NCBI GenBank assembly: GCA_945905275.1
Contig: CAMDPQ010000005.1
Coordinates: forward strand, 1-42,041
DNA from: Chlamydia trachomatis
GTDB lineage: Bacteria > Chlamydiota > Chlamydiia > Chlamydiales > Rhabdochlamydiaceae
Direction of reading: 5' to 3'
Length of the DNA: 42,041 nt
Numbering within the stretch: position 1 is the stretch's first letter; every line of letters begins with the position of its first letter. Positions 24,566 to 33,187 of this stretch are shown here, in pieces. A program made the translations under genes and the position numbers. Under the pieces are notes generated by a model that was given only the letters and a program-made list of their open reading frames with translations, had not been told where the DNA came from and did not search any database.

Positions 24566-24859
24566 GTGAACCCTTGACTTAAGTTAAAACAGTGGCATGA
24601 AAGGGGTGTGATGCCTGACCCATCTCGGCTAAGAGATTTGTAATGATGGGAAAATAGACATCAAATCAGGTTTTGAATCCTTTCTATGCAAGAGAGTATA
24701 GGTAAGGGGGGTAATTAATACAATTGGATTTAAGAAATAATTACAGGCGAGTTGCTCTTGCAAAAAACAACCTTAATCTTTAAGTTATACTTCATATATT
24801 TACAGTTTTTTTGAATTACCATCGACAATTCATCTTTTGAACGACAAACGACTCTTTTC

Positions 24860-27040
24860 ATGAATTTCTTATCCGTCACGGTATTCTCTTTTTTTCTCTG
24901 CCCCTGGGCCTTATATGCACAAAGTCAGGGTCTTTTAGAGACGCAATCTGATTTTGTAGAATCGGACGCCTCTCTTTTTCAAGATTTGGAAACGGTAGAG
25001 AAAATTAATAAAGCCCTCCACGACCGTCTTCCTGTTTATTACAATGTCAATGCCATGGTCGGCTACTTCAATATGCCTTCTGCTAGAATGAATCAGAATG
25101 GGAATGTGGCTTTTGGAGGAGGCTACGTCGCTCCTTATAATGTATATGGATTAAATATTCAGCCGTTTGATCGTATAGAGCTATCTGCTAATTACATCAT
25201 CTACAAAGGGGTCATTGAACAGAACTTTGGTCACGAAGGATTTGGGGATGATGCAGAGCGCGTCGGTAACATCAAGTTAGGGGTGCTTACTCCGTCCGAT
25301 GGATTTTCATATCTCCCTCTTATCTCGATTGGTGCTATTGATTTTATTGGAACCAAGAGATTTAACGCAAAATATCTGGTGATGACCAAATCATGGTTAC
25401 AAGCAAATATAGAACTAACTCTGGGTTGGGGTGAAGGTCGGATGAAGGGGGTGTTTGGGGCCGCCAGCTGGACTCCTTTTAGACAATATTCCAATGGGTT
25501 TTTTAAGGACCTGTCTTTTGCATTAGAATATGACAATAATAACTACAAAAAACACCCTCATGAACACCCGTCAGGAAGGGATGTGAAAAGTCGGTTTAAT
25601 GCAGGAGTCCAGTGGCTTTTATGGGATTCAGTCCAGCTATCGGTAAGCTCGGTGCGGGGCGAGGATCTTTCTGCTCTGGGATCATTCCGTATTCCTTTAG
25701 GCTCGTTTAAAGGGATATTTCCGAAAATAGACGAGCCCCTTCCTTACAAGACCCCGATCGATACAGAGCCCCTTGGATCTTCACGTCCTGAAGCAGATTT
25801 TGTTCAGGAGCTTGCTTATGCTTTAAGCGATCAGGGGCTCGATTTATTCACAGCACAACTCTACTTTGACGGGGAAGGAAAAAAACATCTTTGGCTTAAG
25901 GTTGTTAATAACCGTTATAGAGTCAATGAAGTAGTCAGAGATAGAGTGCAAAATGTTTTAGCTTCTTTGCTGCCCTCGGATATAGAATCAACGACAGTGG
26001 TAATCGAGGCAGATGCACTCGACTGTCAATCCTATACCTATCGGACGCAAGACCTGTACCACTTTAGGCATAGTCAGATCAGTAAATTTGAGCTGGAAAC
26101 CCTCTCTCCTATTCAAGAGGCTGCAAGTGCCCCTGGCGAATATGACTCGATGCTGCTATTTCAAAGAAATAAAGAGATTTGGAGTTTTACTCTGAAGCCT
26201 CGATTGATCAGTTTTTTTGGTAATGCCGAAGGCAAGTTTAAATACAACTTAAGTGGAGTGGCCTCCCAGGAGGGATATGTTTTTCGGGATGTATTTTATA
26301 AAATCCAGGGCAGCTATTCTATTGTATCGTCAGCTGCAAAATTATCCGGGGTAGATAAACTCAACCCCTCCCATATGTATGTCGTCAGATCAGATTCCGT
26401 TAAATTTTATCAGACCAATAGCCTCCACCTGGAACAGGGGTTCATGCAAAAGGGATGGAACCTAGGTAAAGGTTGCTTTATGCGCTTAGCAGGAGGTTGT
26501 TTTGAAACAGCCTATGCCGGAATTGCCTCCGAGCTTTTGTATTATCCAGTAGGGAGTTGTTTTGCAATTGGGATAGAATCCGCTACAGTATGGAAAAGAC
26601 ATTATGATGGCATGGGATTTTTTCATAAGATCCCCAGATATGATGGGACAAAATACAAGTATCACCCCTTTACGGGGATTCAGTATTTTTTAGATCTGTA
26701 TTACGATTTTCAGCCCTTGAGCATAGACTTAAAGGTTAAAATCGGTAAGTTCCTTGCCAAAGACAAAGGGGCCCGTTTTGAGGTCGGCAAATATTTTTCT
26801 AGTGGAATGCGATTTTCTCTTTGGTATTCTTTAACCGATGCCAATGAAAAGCTCAATGGAAGTAAGTATCATGATAAGGGGTTTGCATTTATGATCCCCT
26901 TAGATATGTTTTTAAAGCAAAGCAGTAGAAACTATGTTGGCTATGCGATGGCCGCCTGGCTTCGAGACCAGGCAGCTTCTGCAGATACAGGCAAAAAGCT
27001 CTACTATACGTTATATGAAGAGAGAATTAAGTTGCCTTAA
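24860..27040 (+). CDS. YjbH-domain exported protein, likely exopolysaccharide-related
   Basis: A 726-residue envelope protein. The signal peptide is NFLSVTVFSFFLCPWALYA. From about residue 60 the sequence NVNAMVGYFNMPSARMNQNG, then AFGGGYVAPYNVYGLNIQPF and RIELSANYII, matches the YjbH-like family (called 'exopolysaccharide biosynthesis protein YbjH'): 'G..NMPSAR' first and 'PF.R.E....Y' next. The C-terminal part keeps strand-rich, Tyr-rich sequence consistent with an outer-membrane barrel. Enterobacterial yjbEFGH affects exopolysaccharide production; the exact role is unknown. Here no yjbEFG genes are present, but glycan genes lie 8 kb away. It is followed 95 bases later by the exported sulfotransferase-fold gene. 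It is divergent from greA across a 294-base gap, in which I found no convincing promoter. Confidence 0.82.
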   Translation: MNFLSVTVFSFFLCPWALYAQSQGLLETQSDFVESDASLFQDLETVEKINKALHDRLPVYYNVNAMVGYFNMPSARMNQNGNVAFGGGYVAPYNVYGLNIQPFDRIELSANYIIYKGVIEQNFGHEGFGDDAERVGNIKLGVLTPSDGFSYLPLISIGAIDFIGTKRFNAKYLVMTKSWLQANIELTLGWGEGRMKGVFGAASWTPFRQYSNGFFKDLSFALEYDNNNYKKHPHEHPSGRDVKSRFNAGVQWLLWDSVQLSVSSVRGEDLSALGSFRIPLGSFKGIFPKIDEPLPYKTPIDTEPLGSSRPEADFVQELAYALSDQGLDLFTAQLYFDGEGKKHLWLKVVNNRYRVNEVVRDRVQNVLASLLPSDIESTTVVIEADALDCQSYTYRTQDLYHFRHSQISKFELETLSPIQEAASAPGEYDSMLLFQRNKEIWSFTLKPRLISFFGNAEGKFKYNLSGVASQEGYVFRDVFYKIQGSYSIVSSAAKLSGVDKLNPSHMYVVRSDSVKFYQTNSLHLEQGFMQKGWNLGKGCFMRLAGGCFETAYAGIASELLYYPVGSCFAIGIESATVWKRHYDGMGFFHKIPRYDGTKYKYHPFTGIQYFLDLYYDFQPLSIDLKVKIGKFLAKDKGARFEVGKYFSSGMRFSLWYSLTDANEKLNGSKYHDKGFAFMIPLDMFLKQSSRNYVGYAMAAWLRDQAASADTGKKLYYTLYEERIKLP

Positions 27041-27135
27041 CCTATGGCATTATTTCCTGGATTTCTATGGGTCTCGGATTTGTTTTTTAATAAATTTTTG
27101 ATATCCATCTAAACGAGATTAAACTTCGGGGTTAT

Positions 27136-27924
27136 ATGAACTATCAGAGGGTTTTTCTGCAGATATTGTTGAGTTTGGGCTTTATCACGAATTTTGTGTG
27201 GGCTGAGGCTGTAGAAGGGCCTTTTATAAAGAAGCGTATCGAGCTAAATAAATATACCGATCGGGCCGACGTTGTTATGGTTGCAAGTATTGGCAGGTCT
27301 GGTAGCTCGGTGTTATATCACACTCTCCTTGCATGCGCGGATGGCTATACTGTCCTTAAAACTCATATATTACCTCCTGATCCTACATTCAAGGGTAAGA
27401 TCATATTTATTTTTTCCAAACCGGATACATCGATAGAGTCGGCTTTATATCAGTCTTTGACTAATCAAGGGTTTATAATAGATCACTTTAACAATATGGA
27501 GTTATCGGATCGTGGGTGGTTAGCTCAAGTTCATCGAGGAGGTAAGCAAACAATTTCCAATAATTTACTCTGCTATGACGCTTTAGGATATGGTAGACAA
27601 ATGAACCAATGGCTTGTCTTAAAAACGGTTAAAGCTGATCACCCGGTAGATGCACAGATCATGGCTATAAAATATGAGGATTTATGGGATCCTGCAACGA
27701 TTCAAGGGGTTATGGATTTTTTAGGGGTAGAATCGCTTCCCTTGCCCTTCCAAAAGGATCGTCGCTATAAAGATAGAGCAGATCATCCTGCACAAAGGAT
27801 GTTTATTGAGCGCCATAATAGAGGAACAGATAGTGATCCGATCTACCAAGCGTATGACGAGCCGAGAAAATTATGGGCACAGGCACCTGCATTTCAGTTT
27901 TTGAATCTAACAGATGCCAGGTAA
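27136..27924 (+). CDS. Exported sulfotransferase-fold protein
   Basis: A 262-residue protein with a signal peptide (MNYQRVFLQILLSLGFITNFVWA, cleavage about residue 23). The mature N terminus gives a strand and P-loop, VVMVASIGRSGSSVLYHTLL (residues 46-65), followed by VLKTHI (73-78). These match the 5'-phosphosulfate-binding loop and the 'LKTH' strand of PAPS-dependent sulfotransferases. IKYEDLWDPATIQGVMDFLG (about 180-200) is the typical late 'YEDL..P......I..FLG' block. Export is odd for a bacterial enzyme using cytoplasmic PAPS, so it may have another donor, act before export, or be a fold-only relative. It sits next to the YjbH gene and may act in the envelope. Confidence 0.68.
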   Translation: MNYQRVFLQILLSLGFITNFVWAEAVEGPFIKKRIELNKYTDRADVVMVASIGRSGSSVLYHTLLACADGYTVLKTHILPPDPTFKGKIIFIFSKPDTSIESALYQSLTNQGFIIDHFNNMELSDRGWLAQVHRGGKQTISNNLLCYDALGYGRQMNQWLVLKTVKADHPVDAQIMAIKYEDLWDPATIQGVMDFLGVESLPLPFQKDRRYKDRADHPAQRMFIERHNRGTDSDPIYQAYDEPRKLWAQAPAFQFLNLTDAR

Positions 27925-27943
27925 ACACTCACAGCAGGCTTTG

Positions 27944-28912
27944 TTATAGTCTATCGAGTATAAAGGGGGCTGCATACGTGAAGATGAAATCTGCGCCGGC
28001 CCTCTTAATGCTGAGAAGGGATTCGTAAAACACACGATTAGCATCTAAAAAGCCCTTTTCTTCCCCTGCTCTTATCATCGCATACTCTCCACTTACCTGA
28101 TACGCGCAGATGGGGAGGTTGGTGCGCTCTTTCATTTTTGCGATCACATCGAGGTAAAAGCCTGCGGGCTTAACCATAAGAGCATCGGCTCCTTCTGCTT
28201 CGTCAAGGCTTGCTTCCAGAAGAGCTTCTCGAATGTTGGCAGGATTCATCTGGTAAGATTTTTTATCACCGAATTGCAGAGTAGATCCGATAGTATCACG
28301 AAAAGGGCCGTATAGAGAGGATGCATATTTGGCTGTATACGAGATAATCCCGGCTTGGGTAAGACCCTGTTGATCCAGCAGGGTTCGGATTTTTTGCACT
28401 CTGCCATCCATCATATCACTGGGGGCTAGAAAATCAGCTCCATATTGTGCGTATAGAACAGCGGCTTTTGCCAGTATGTCGACAGTTTCATCATTGAGAA
28501 CCTGTTGATCGGTCCCTACGATTCCGTCATGCCCATGTGAGGTGTATGGGTCCAGAGCTACATCAGCGATCAGACACAGAGAAGGGATCTCTTTTTTGAA
28601 AAGAGCAAGTGTTTGTGGAATGATCCCGTTTGGGTCAAGGGCAAGACTTCCTGACTGATCTTTCCAGCCTGCTTGGTATACGGGAAATAGAGCAATGGAT
28701 TGAATCCCCTTTTTATGAAGGGCTTCTGCTTCTTTTAAAGCCAGGTCTGCAGACATCTTAAAGATTTGAGGCATTAAAGGAATCGCTTCTTTTTGTTGAC
28801 TTCCTTCTATAATAAAAAAAGGGACAACCAGGTCCTGTGGCATGAGATAATGTTCTTGTACAAGAGATCGGATCGACTCATGCTTGCGATTTCTTCTAGG
28901 GCGTTTTAGCAT
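27944..28912 (-). CDS. hemB: Delta-aminolevulinic acid dehydratase (porphobilinogen synthase)
   Basis: Joins two 5-aminolevulinate molecules to porphobilinogen in heme synthesis; octameric TIM-barrel enzyme. It has 322 residues. Both substrate lysines are present: Lys195 in ISYTAKYAS and Lys248 in DALMVKPAGFY. The metal site region reads DVALDPYTSHGHDG (117-130), the aspartate, cysteine-free form typical of magnesium-dependent bacterial enzymes rather than the Cys-rich zinc form. LAPSDMMDGRV follows. The frame is open to a TTG at 28915, but ATG 28912 gives the normal MLKRPRRNRKHES start. It is convergent with the sulfotransferase-fold gene and divergent from thyX. Confidence 0.95.
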   Translation of the reverse strand: MLKRPRRNRKHESIRSLVQEHYLMPQDLVVPFFIIEGSQQKEAIPLMPQIFKMSADLALKEAEALHKKGIQSIALFPVYQAGWKDQSGSLALDPNGIIPQTLALFKKEIPSLCLIADVALDPYTSHGHDGIVGTDQQVLNDETVDILAKAAVLYAQYGADFLAPSDMMDGRVQKIRTLLDQQGLTQAGIISYTAKYASSLYGPFRDTIGSTLQFGDKKSYQMNPANIREALLEASLDEAEGADALMVKPAGFYLDVIAKMKERTNLPICAYQVSGEYAMIRAGEEKGFLDANRVFYESLLSIKRAGADFIFTYAAPFILDRL

Positions 28913-29067
28913 CAAAAAAACCTCATCTTGGAATTTGCGCTATTCTGATTATTTGCGATCAATTAGTATAAAAAAAACTATAAATTTTACGGGAGGCTAT
29001 TTTTCTCTTGATAGAGGGAAAAGAATATGCCAGGCTAATCTCTATTTTATACAGAAGAGGTCCTTAA

Positions 29068-30714
29068 ATGACAGAAGGCTATGAAGAATTTTCAGAGAAT
29101 CAAATTAAAATTCTTTCAAGGTATGTAACCAATACCTCTAGTAATATCTTTGCTCTACGAAACCTGCCAGAGGTCATTAAGGGAGCTCTGTTTTCTAGAT
29201 ATTCTAGATCGAGCCTCGGCCTTCGATCTCTGCTTCTTAAAGATTTTATTCTCAATGAAGAGACCGCTTTTGCTGCTATCTCTGGTACACAGCCTTCCGA
29301 AGAAGATCTCGATCATGCAGATCAATCGATTGCCACAAAAAAAGCGCAAAACTTTTATGATCGGATCCTGGATGGTTATGGCGATGATTCGATTGGGGAA
29401 TTAGGGGGCGGGCACCTTGCTCTAGAAAATGTCTCTATGATTGCTGCTAAGGTGATAGAAGATGCAAGGATTGGGGGATCTCCTCTGGAAAAATCGACCC
29501 GATATATTTATTTTGACCAGAAGGTGAACGAAGAATACCTGTTTTATAAAGAGCCGATTTTGATGACCTCAGCCTATCGGGAACTATATGTAAAAACATG
29601 TAATATGCTGTTTGATACCTATTCTCAGTTAATCTCTCCCCTGACTGAACTTATGGAGAAGAGATTCCCAAAAGAACATGAAGTTTCAAAGGTGGCGTAT
29701 TCCGCTGCTTTAAGAGCTAAGGTTCTAGATTGCTTAAGAGGGCTTCTTCCAGCCAGCGCCCTTACGAATATGGGGGTATTTGGTAACGGTCGGTTTTTTG
29801 AGTCCTTAATTCAAAAGCTCAATGGGCATACTCTATCAGAGATGCAAGATGTTGGTAGAAAATCTTTTGAAGAGCTCTCCAAGGTCATTCCCTCCTTTGT
29901 CCGTAGGGCGGAGCCGTCCCATAAGTATCAAAGATCCTTTCTGGAATTCCAAGATCAAGTCGCAGCTGAGCTTAAACAATTTGCCATCTATCATGCAGAC
30001 GATCTTGAAAAAATGGATCATCCAGGCCTTAGGTTATTGCGTTTTGATCAGGAAGCCCCTGTGAAGGTGGCAGCGGCTCTTCTATTTACTCACTCACAGG
30101 CAGGCCTTTTAGAGTTGCAAGAGCATTGCAGGGGGCTATCTACGGAAGAACTTGGTAAAATTTTTGATGCGGTATGCAATAACCGAGAGAATAGACGTCA
30201 TAAGGGGCCAAGAGCCTTAGAACATACGATGTTTACTTTTGAGATCTTAGCAGATTTTGGGATCTATAGAGACCTGCAAAGGCATCGGATGCTGACGCAA
30301 GATAGGCAGCTACTGACGTGTAATTTCGGGTATTATGTGCCAGCCGAAATTAAAGATACAGAGATGCAGCAAGCGTATATAGGCGCCCTTGAACAAGCCA
30401 AGCTTGCGTATGACACGCTGGCTCAAGAGCTGTCCGAGGAAGCTCAATATATCGTTCCTATGGCCTACAATATTCATTGGTACTTCCATGTTAGTTTAAG
30501 AGAGCTCATCTGGATATGTGAGCTCAGATCCTCCCCTGCGGGCCATCCAGCCTATCGGTATATTGCACAAGAAATGGCAAAGCAAGTAAGTCTTGCTGTC
30601 CCCGCATTTGAACGATTTTTTAAATTTGTAGATTTTGAAGGATACGAGCTTGGTCGCCTTGGACAGGAGATCCGTATTGTGGAAAAAATGCAATCAAAAG
30701 GGATTAAGACATGA
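29068..30714 (+). CDS. thyX: Double-length ThyX-like flavin-dependent thymidylate synthase
   Basis: A 548-residue protein made of two ThyX-like halves; ordinary ThyX has about 220-250 residues. Half 1 (about 100-250) keeps SPLEKSTRY (138-146), the S..E.S.RY end of the signature, but not the preceding RHR, and continues with RGLLPASALTNMGVFGNGRFFESLI. Half 2 (about 380-510) keeps QRHRMLTQD (404-412) but has lost the E, S and R that should follow, and continues EEAQYIVPMAYNIHWYF and LRELIWICELR. The two halves thus share one signature between them. Dependence on FAD, NADPH and methylene-tetrahydrofolate is expected from the family. Long ThyX also exists, I believe, in Chlamydia (CT632). AGAGG precedes the ATG; the stop overlaps the tyrP start by 4 bases. 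Confidence 0.87.
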   Translation: MTEGYEEFSENQIKILSRYVTNTSSNIFALRNLPEVIKGALFSRYSRSSLGLRSLLLKDFILNEETAFAAISGTQPSEEDLDHADQSIATKKAQNFYDRILDGYGDDSIGELGGGHLALENVSMIAAKVIEDARIGGSPLEKSTRYIYFDQKVNEEYLFYKEPILMTSAYRELYVKTCNMLFDTYSQLISPLTELMEKRFPKEHEVSKVAYSAALRAKVLDCLRGLLPASALTNMGVFGNGRFFESLIQKLNGHTLSEMQDVGRKSFEELSKVIPSFVRRAEPSHKYQRSFLEFQDQVAAELKQFAIYHADDLEKMDHPGLRLLRFDQEAPVKVAAALLFTHSQAGLLELQEHCRGLSTEELGKIFDAVCNNRENRRHKGPRALEHTMFTFEILADFGIYRDLQRHRMLTQDRQLLTCNFGYYVPAEIKDTEMQQAYIGALEQAKLAYDTLAQELSEEAQYIVPMAYNIHWYFHVSLRELIWICELRSSPAGHPAYRYIAQEMAKQVSLAVPAFERFFKFVDFEGYELGRLGQEIRIVEKMQSKGIKT

Positions 30715-31928
30715 CAAAACCAGGGAGTCTATGGGGCGGCATTTTACTCATCGCAGGTAGCTGCATTGGTGCTGGGATGCTCGGTCTTCCGATTATCACG
30801 GGAATTTCTGGGTTTTTCCCTTCCCTTTTCATGTTTTTCTGTGCCTGGGCTTTTATGACTCTTACAGGCTTGCTTATGGTAGAAGTCAACGCCTCCTTCC
30901 CGCATCAAGTCAACATGCTCTCTATGATTGAAAAGACGTTAGGAAGGGGTGGTAAGGCTTTATGCTGGGGCACTTATCTTTTTCTGTTTTATGCGCTTCT
31001 TGTCGCTTACATTTCAGGTAGTGGTAATTTATTTTCCACATTCATGTATGGAGCATTTGGAATCAATACTCCGATTTGGACGGGTAGTTTATTTTTTGTG
31101 GTTCTGTTCGGATGTATTGTTTTATTAGGTACAAGAAAAGTGGATCTGTGGAATCGGGTGCTTATGGCGGGTAAGATCTTGTTTTTTTTAAGTCTTATTT
31201 GGCTTGGGGCAAGGTATATCAATCCGAAGTTTTTACTGCGTACGAATCCATCGGCTGCGTTATTTTCCTTGCCAATCTTGATTACTTCCTTTGGGTTTCA
31301 TAATATGATCCCTAGCTTATTTACTTATATGAATAGGGATATTAAAAAAATTAAGATCACTATTATAACAGGTAGTTGTTTTGCTTTTTTAGTTTATATC
31401 ATATGGGAAGTGATTGTTTTAGGCATTGTTCCTATAGGAGGAGCTGCAGGGCTTCTTGCATCGTTTAAACAAGATAGGGAAGCTTCTCAAGCTCTTGCTA
31501 TGGTGATTCGCTCCCCCTGGCTTGCTGGCTTTTCTCAGGGGCTTGCCTTCTTTGCCATCCTGACCTCATTCCTTGCTCAGTCGCTTAGTTTAGTCCATTT
31601 TCTTGCAGATGGATTAAAGGTAAAAAAGGAAAAAAAGGAAAGCATTCCTTTATGCTTGCTGGCCCTTCTGCCCCCTCTTATTTTATCGCTGATCTACCCT
31701 CAGCTTTTTTTTGCAGCATTAAATTTTGCCGGCGGTATATGTGCAGTTATTTTATTCGGAGTCCTCCCTATAGTTATGGTATGGATAGGTCGGTATAGAA
31801 AACAGCAGCCCTCCTCTTATTTATTGGGAGGGGGAAAGCCTCTGCTCTGTTTGATTGCCTCCTTTGCCATCTTTATTTTTTTGTTTCAGATTTCAGCGAT
31901 GTGTGGTTGGATCAGTCTGTCACATTAA
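30711..31928 (+). CDS. tyrP: TyrP-like aromatic amino acid permease, copy 1
   Basis: A 405-residue inner-membrane transporter of the HAAAP (Mtr/TnaB/TyrP) family, with about 11 hydrophobic segments. It opens with GGILLIAGSCIGAGMLGLPIITG, the family's glycine-rich first helix 'G..lI.G..iGaGMLaLP'. LITSFGFHNMIPSLFTYMNRDIKKIK and IYIIWEVIVLGIVP in the middle are also typical. It imports tyrosine or tryptophan with protons. Translationally coupled to thyX (ATGA overlap) and followed 28 bases later by a second copy. As far as I recall, Chlamydia also carries two tyrP genes in tandem (CT817/CT818), where copy number differs between strains. Confidence 0.92.
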   Translation: MTKPGSLWGGILLIAGSCIGAGMLGLPIITGISGFFPSLFMFFCAWAFMTLTGLLMVEVNASFPHQVNMLSMIEKTLGRGGKALCWGTYLFLFYALLVAYISGSGNLFSTFMYGAFGINTPIWTGSLFFVVLFGCIVLLGTRKVDLWNRVLMAGKILFFLSLIWLGARYINPKFLLRTNPSAALFSLPILITSFGFHNMIPSLFTYMNRDIKKIKITIITGSCFAFLVYIIWEVIVLGIVPIGGAAGLLASFKQDREASQALAMVIRSPWLAGFSQGLAFFAILTSFLAQSLSLVHFLADGLKVKKEKKESIPLCLLALLPPLILSLIYPQLFFAALNFAGGICAVILFGVLPIVMVWIGRYRKQQPSSYLLGGGKPLLCLIASFAIFIFLFQISAMCGWISLSH

Positions 31929-31956
31929 TTACATCTATTTTTAGAAGGTATATACC

Positions 31957-33174
31957 ATGTTTCCAATCTCTAATATGCGTTTTGTTGGTGGCGTTCTTCT
32001 TATTGCGGGAACCACGATCGGAGCTGGGATGCTCGCCTTGCCTGTGATTACTTCTTTTGGTGGATTTTTTCCTTCCATCCTGATTTTTCTGGTGTGTTGG
32101 CTCCTTATGCTATGTAGCGCTTTTTTCTTTTTAGATGTGAATCTATCAGCGGGAGGAGAATCTAATCTTATTTCGATGGTTGGTAAAACACTCGGCAATA
32201 AAGGTAAAGTGCTCAGCTGGATTCTTTATCTTCTGCTTATGTATGCTCTAGTGGCAGCCTATATCTCCGCAAGCGCCCCCCTTTTTGAAAAAGCTATATT
32301 TGCCCTTACCGGTTTTACAGTGCCCGCGACTCTATCAAGACTTTGCCTGCCTTTTGTATTTGGCAGCTTTATTTATCTTGGCACTCGAGGCGTCGATTAC
32401 ATTAACCGTTTATTGATGTTTGGTCTGATCCTTTCTTATCTTGTTTTAATCGGTTTTATCCCCTCTCATATCCAGTACTCCCTATTGGAGCACGTAGATT
32501 TTTCAGCTAGTTTAGTTTCTATCCCCATTGTGCTAACTGCATTTGGCTATCATATTGTAATCCCAAGTCTTACCACTTACTTGCGCCATGATGTTATCCT
32601 ACTTAGGAAAACAATTATTGTTGGGAGTATCATTCCTATACTCATTTATATTATATGGCAGGTGATTGTCCTGGGAGTCGTTCCTCAAAGTTATTTATCC
32701 CAGGCATGGATCCATGGATCGAGCGCAAGCGCCCCTCTTGCGGCTGTTCTTACAAATCCGTTTATTGGTAAAAGCGCAGTATTTTTCTCATTTTTTGCTT
32801 TGGTTACTTCTTTTCTAGGGGTTTCTTTAAGCTTATCTGATTTTTTGCGTGATGGGTTAACGCTCAAACAATCTTGGGAGGGTAGGCTTGCAGCTTTTGC
32901 TCTGACATTTATTCCTCCTCTTGTTTTCGTGTTTTCTTCAGAAAGAGGATTTTATTTAGCTTTGCAGTATGCAGGGATTATTATCGCTATTTTGCTTGGC
33001 ATCCTTCCTTCTATCATGGCATGGAAACTGAAACGAAATCGGTTTTATCAGTCGATAAAAGGGAAAGTTCTGTTATGTTTTGTCATCCTCTTATGTCTTT
33101 TTGTAATCGGTTTAGATGTAATGGAAAAGCAGGGAGCCCTTCGGGGTTTAATCAGTTCTTACCTCGAATCCTAA
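31957..33174 (+). CDS. tyrP: TyrP-like aromatic amino acid permease, copy 2
   Basis: A 405-residue paralogue of the gene before it, exactly the same length and with the same order of blocks: GGVLLIAGTTIGAGMLALPVIT, LTAFGYHIVIPSLTTYLRHDV, IYIIWQVIVLGVVP, and a C-terminal pair of hydrophobic helices. The two proteins are clearly diverged over most of their length, so the duplication is old and the copies may differ in substrate (Tyr versus Trp or Phe). An AGAAGG site precedes ATG 31957. uvrB follows 13 bases after the stop, so all four genes thyX-tyrP-tyrP-uvrB look like one transcript. Confidence 0.92.
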   Translation: MFPISNMRFVGGVLLIAGTTIGAGMLALPVITSFGGFFPSILIFLVCWLLMLCSAFFFLDVNLSAGGESNLISMVGKTLGNKGKVLSWILYLLLMYALVAAYISASAPLFEKAIFALTGFTVPATLSRLCLPFVFGSFIYLGTRGVDYINRLLMFGLILSYLVLIGFIPSHIQYSLLEHVDFSASLVSIPIVLTAFGYHIVIPSLTTYLRHDVILLRKTIIVGSIIPILIYIIWQVIVLGVVPQSYLSQAWIHGSSASAPLAAVLTNPFIGKSAVFFSFFALVTSFLGVSLSLSDFLRDGLTLKQSWEGRLAAFALTFIPPLVFVFSSERGFYLALQYAGIIIAILLGILPSIMAWKLKRNRFYQSIKGKVLLCFVILLCLFVIGLDVMEKQGALRGLISSYLES

Positions 33175-33187
33175 TAGGAGCCGAACT

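Noticed and set aside
24566-24859. Promoter pair TTGCAA ... TATACT before the YjbH gene
   Set aside because: Spacer of 22 bases is too long for a normal sigma-70 promoter; not listed as a feature.
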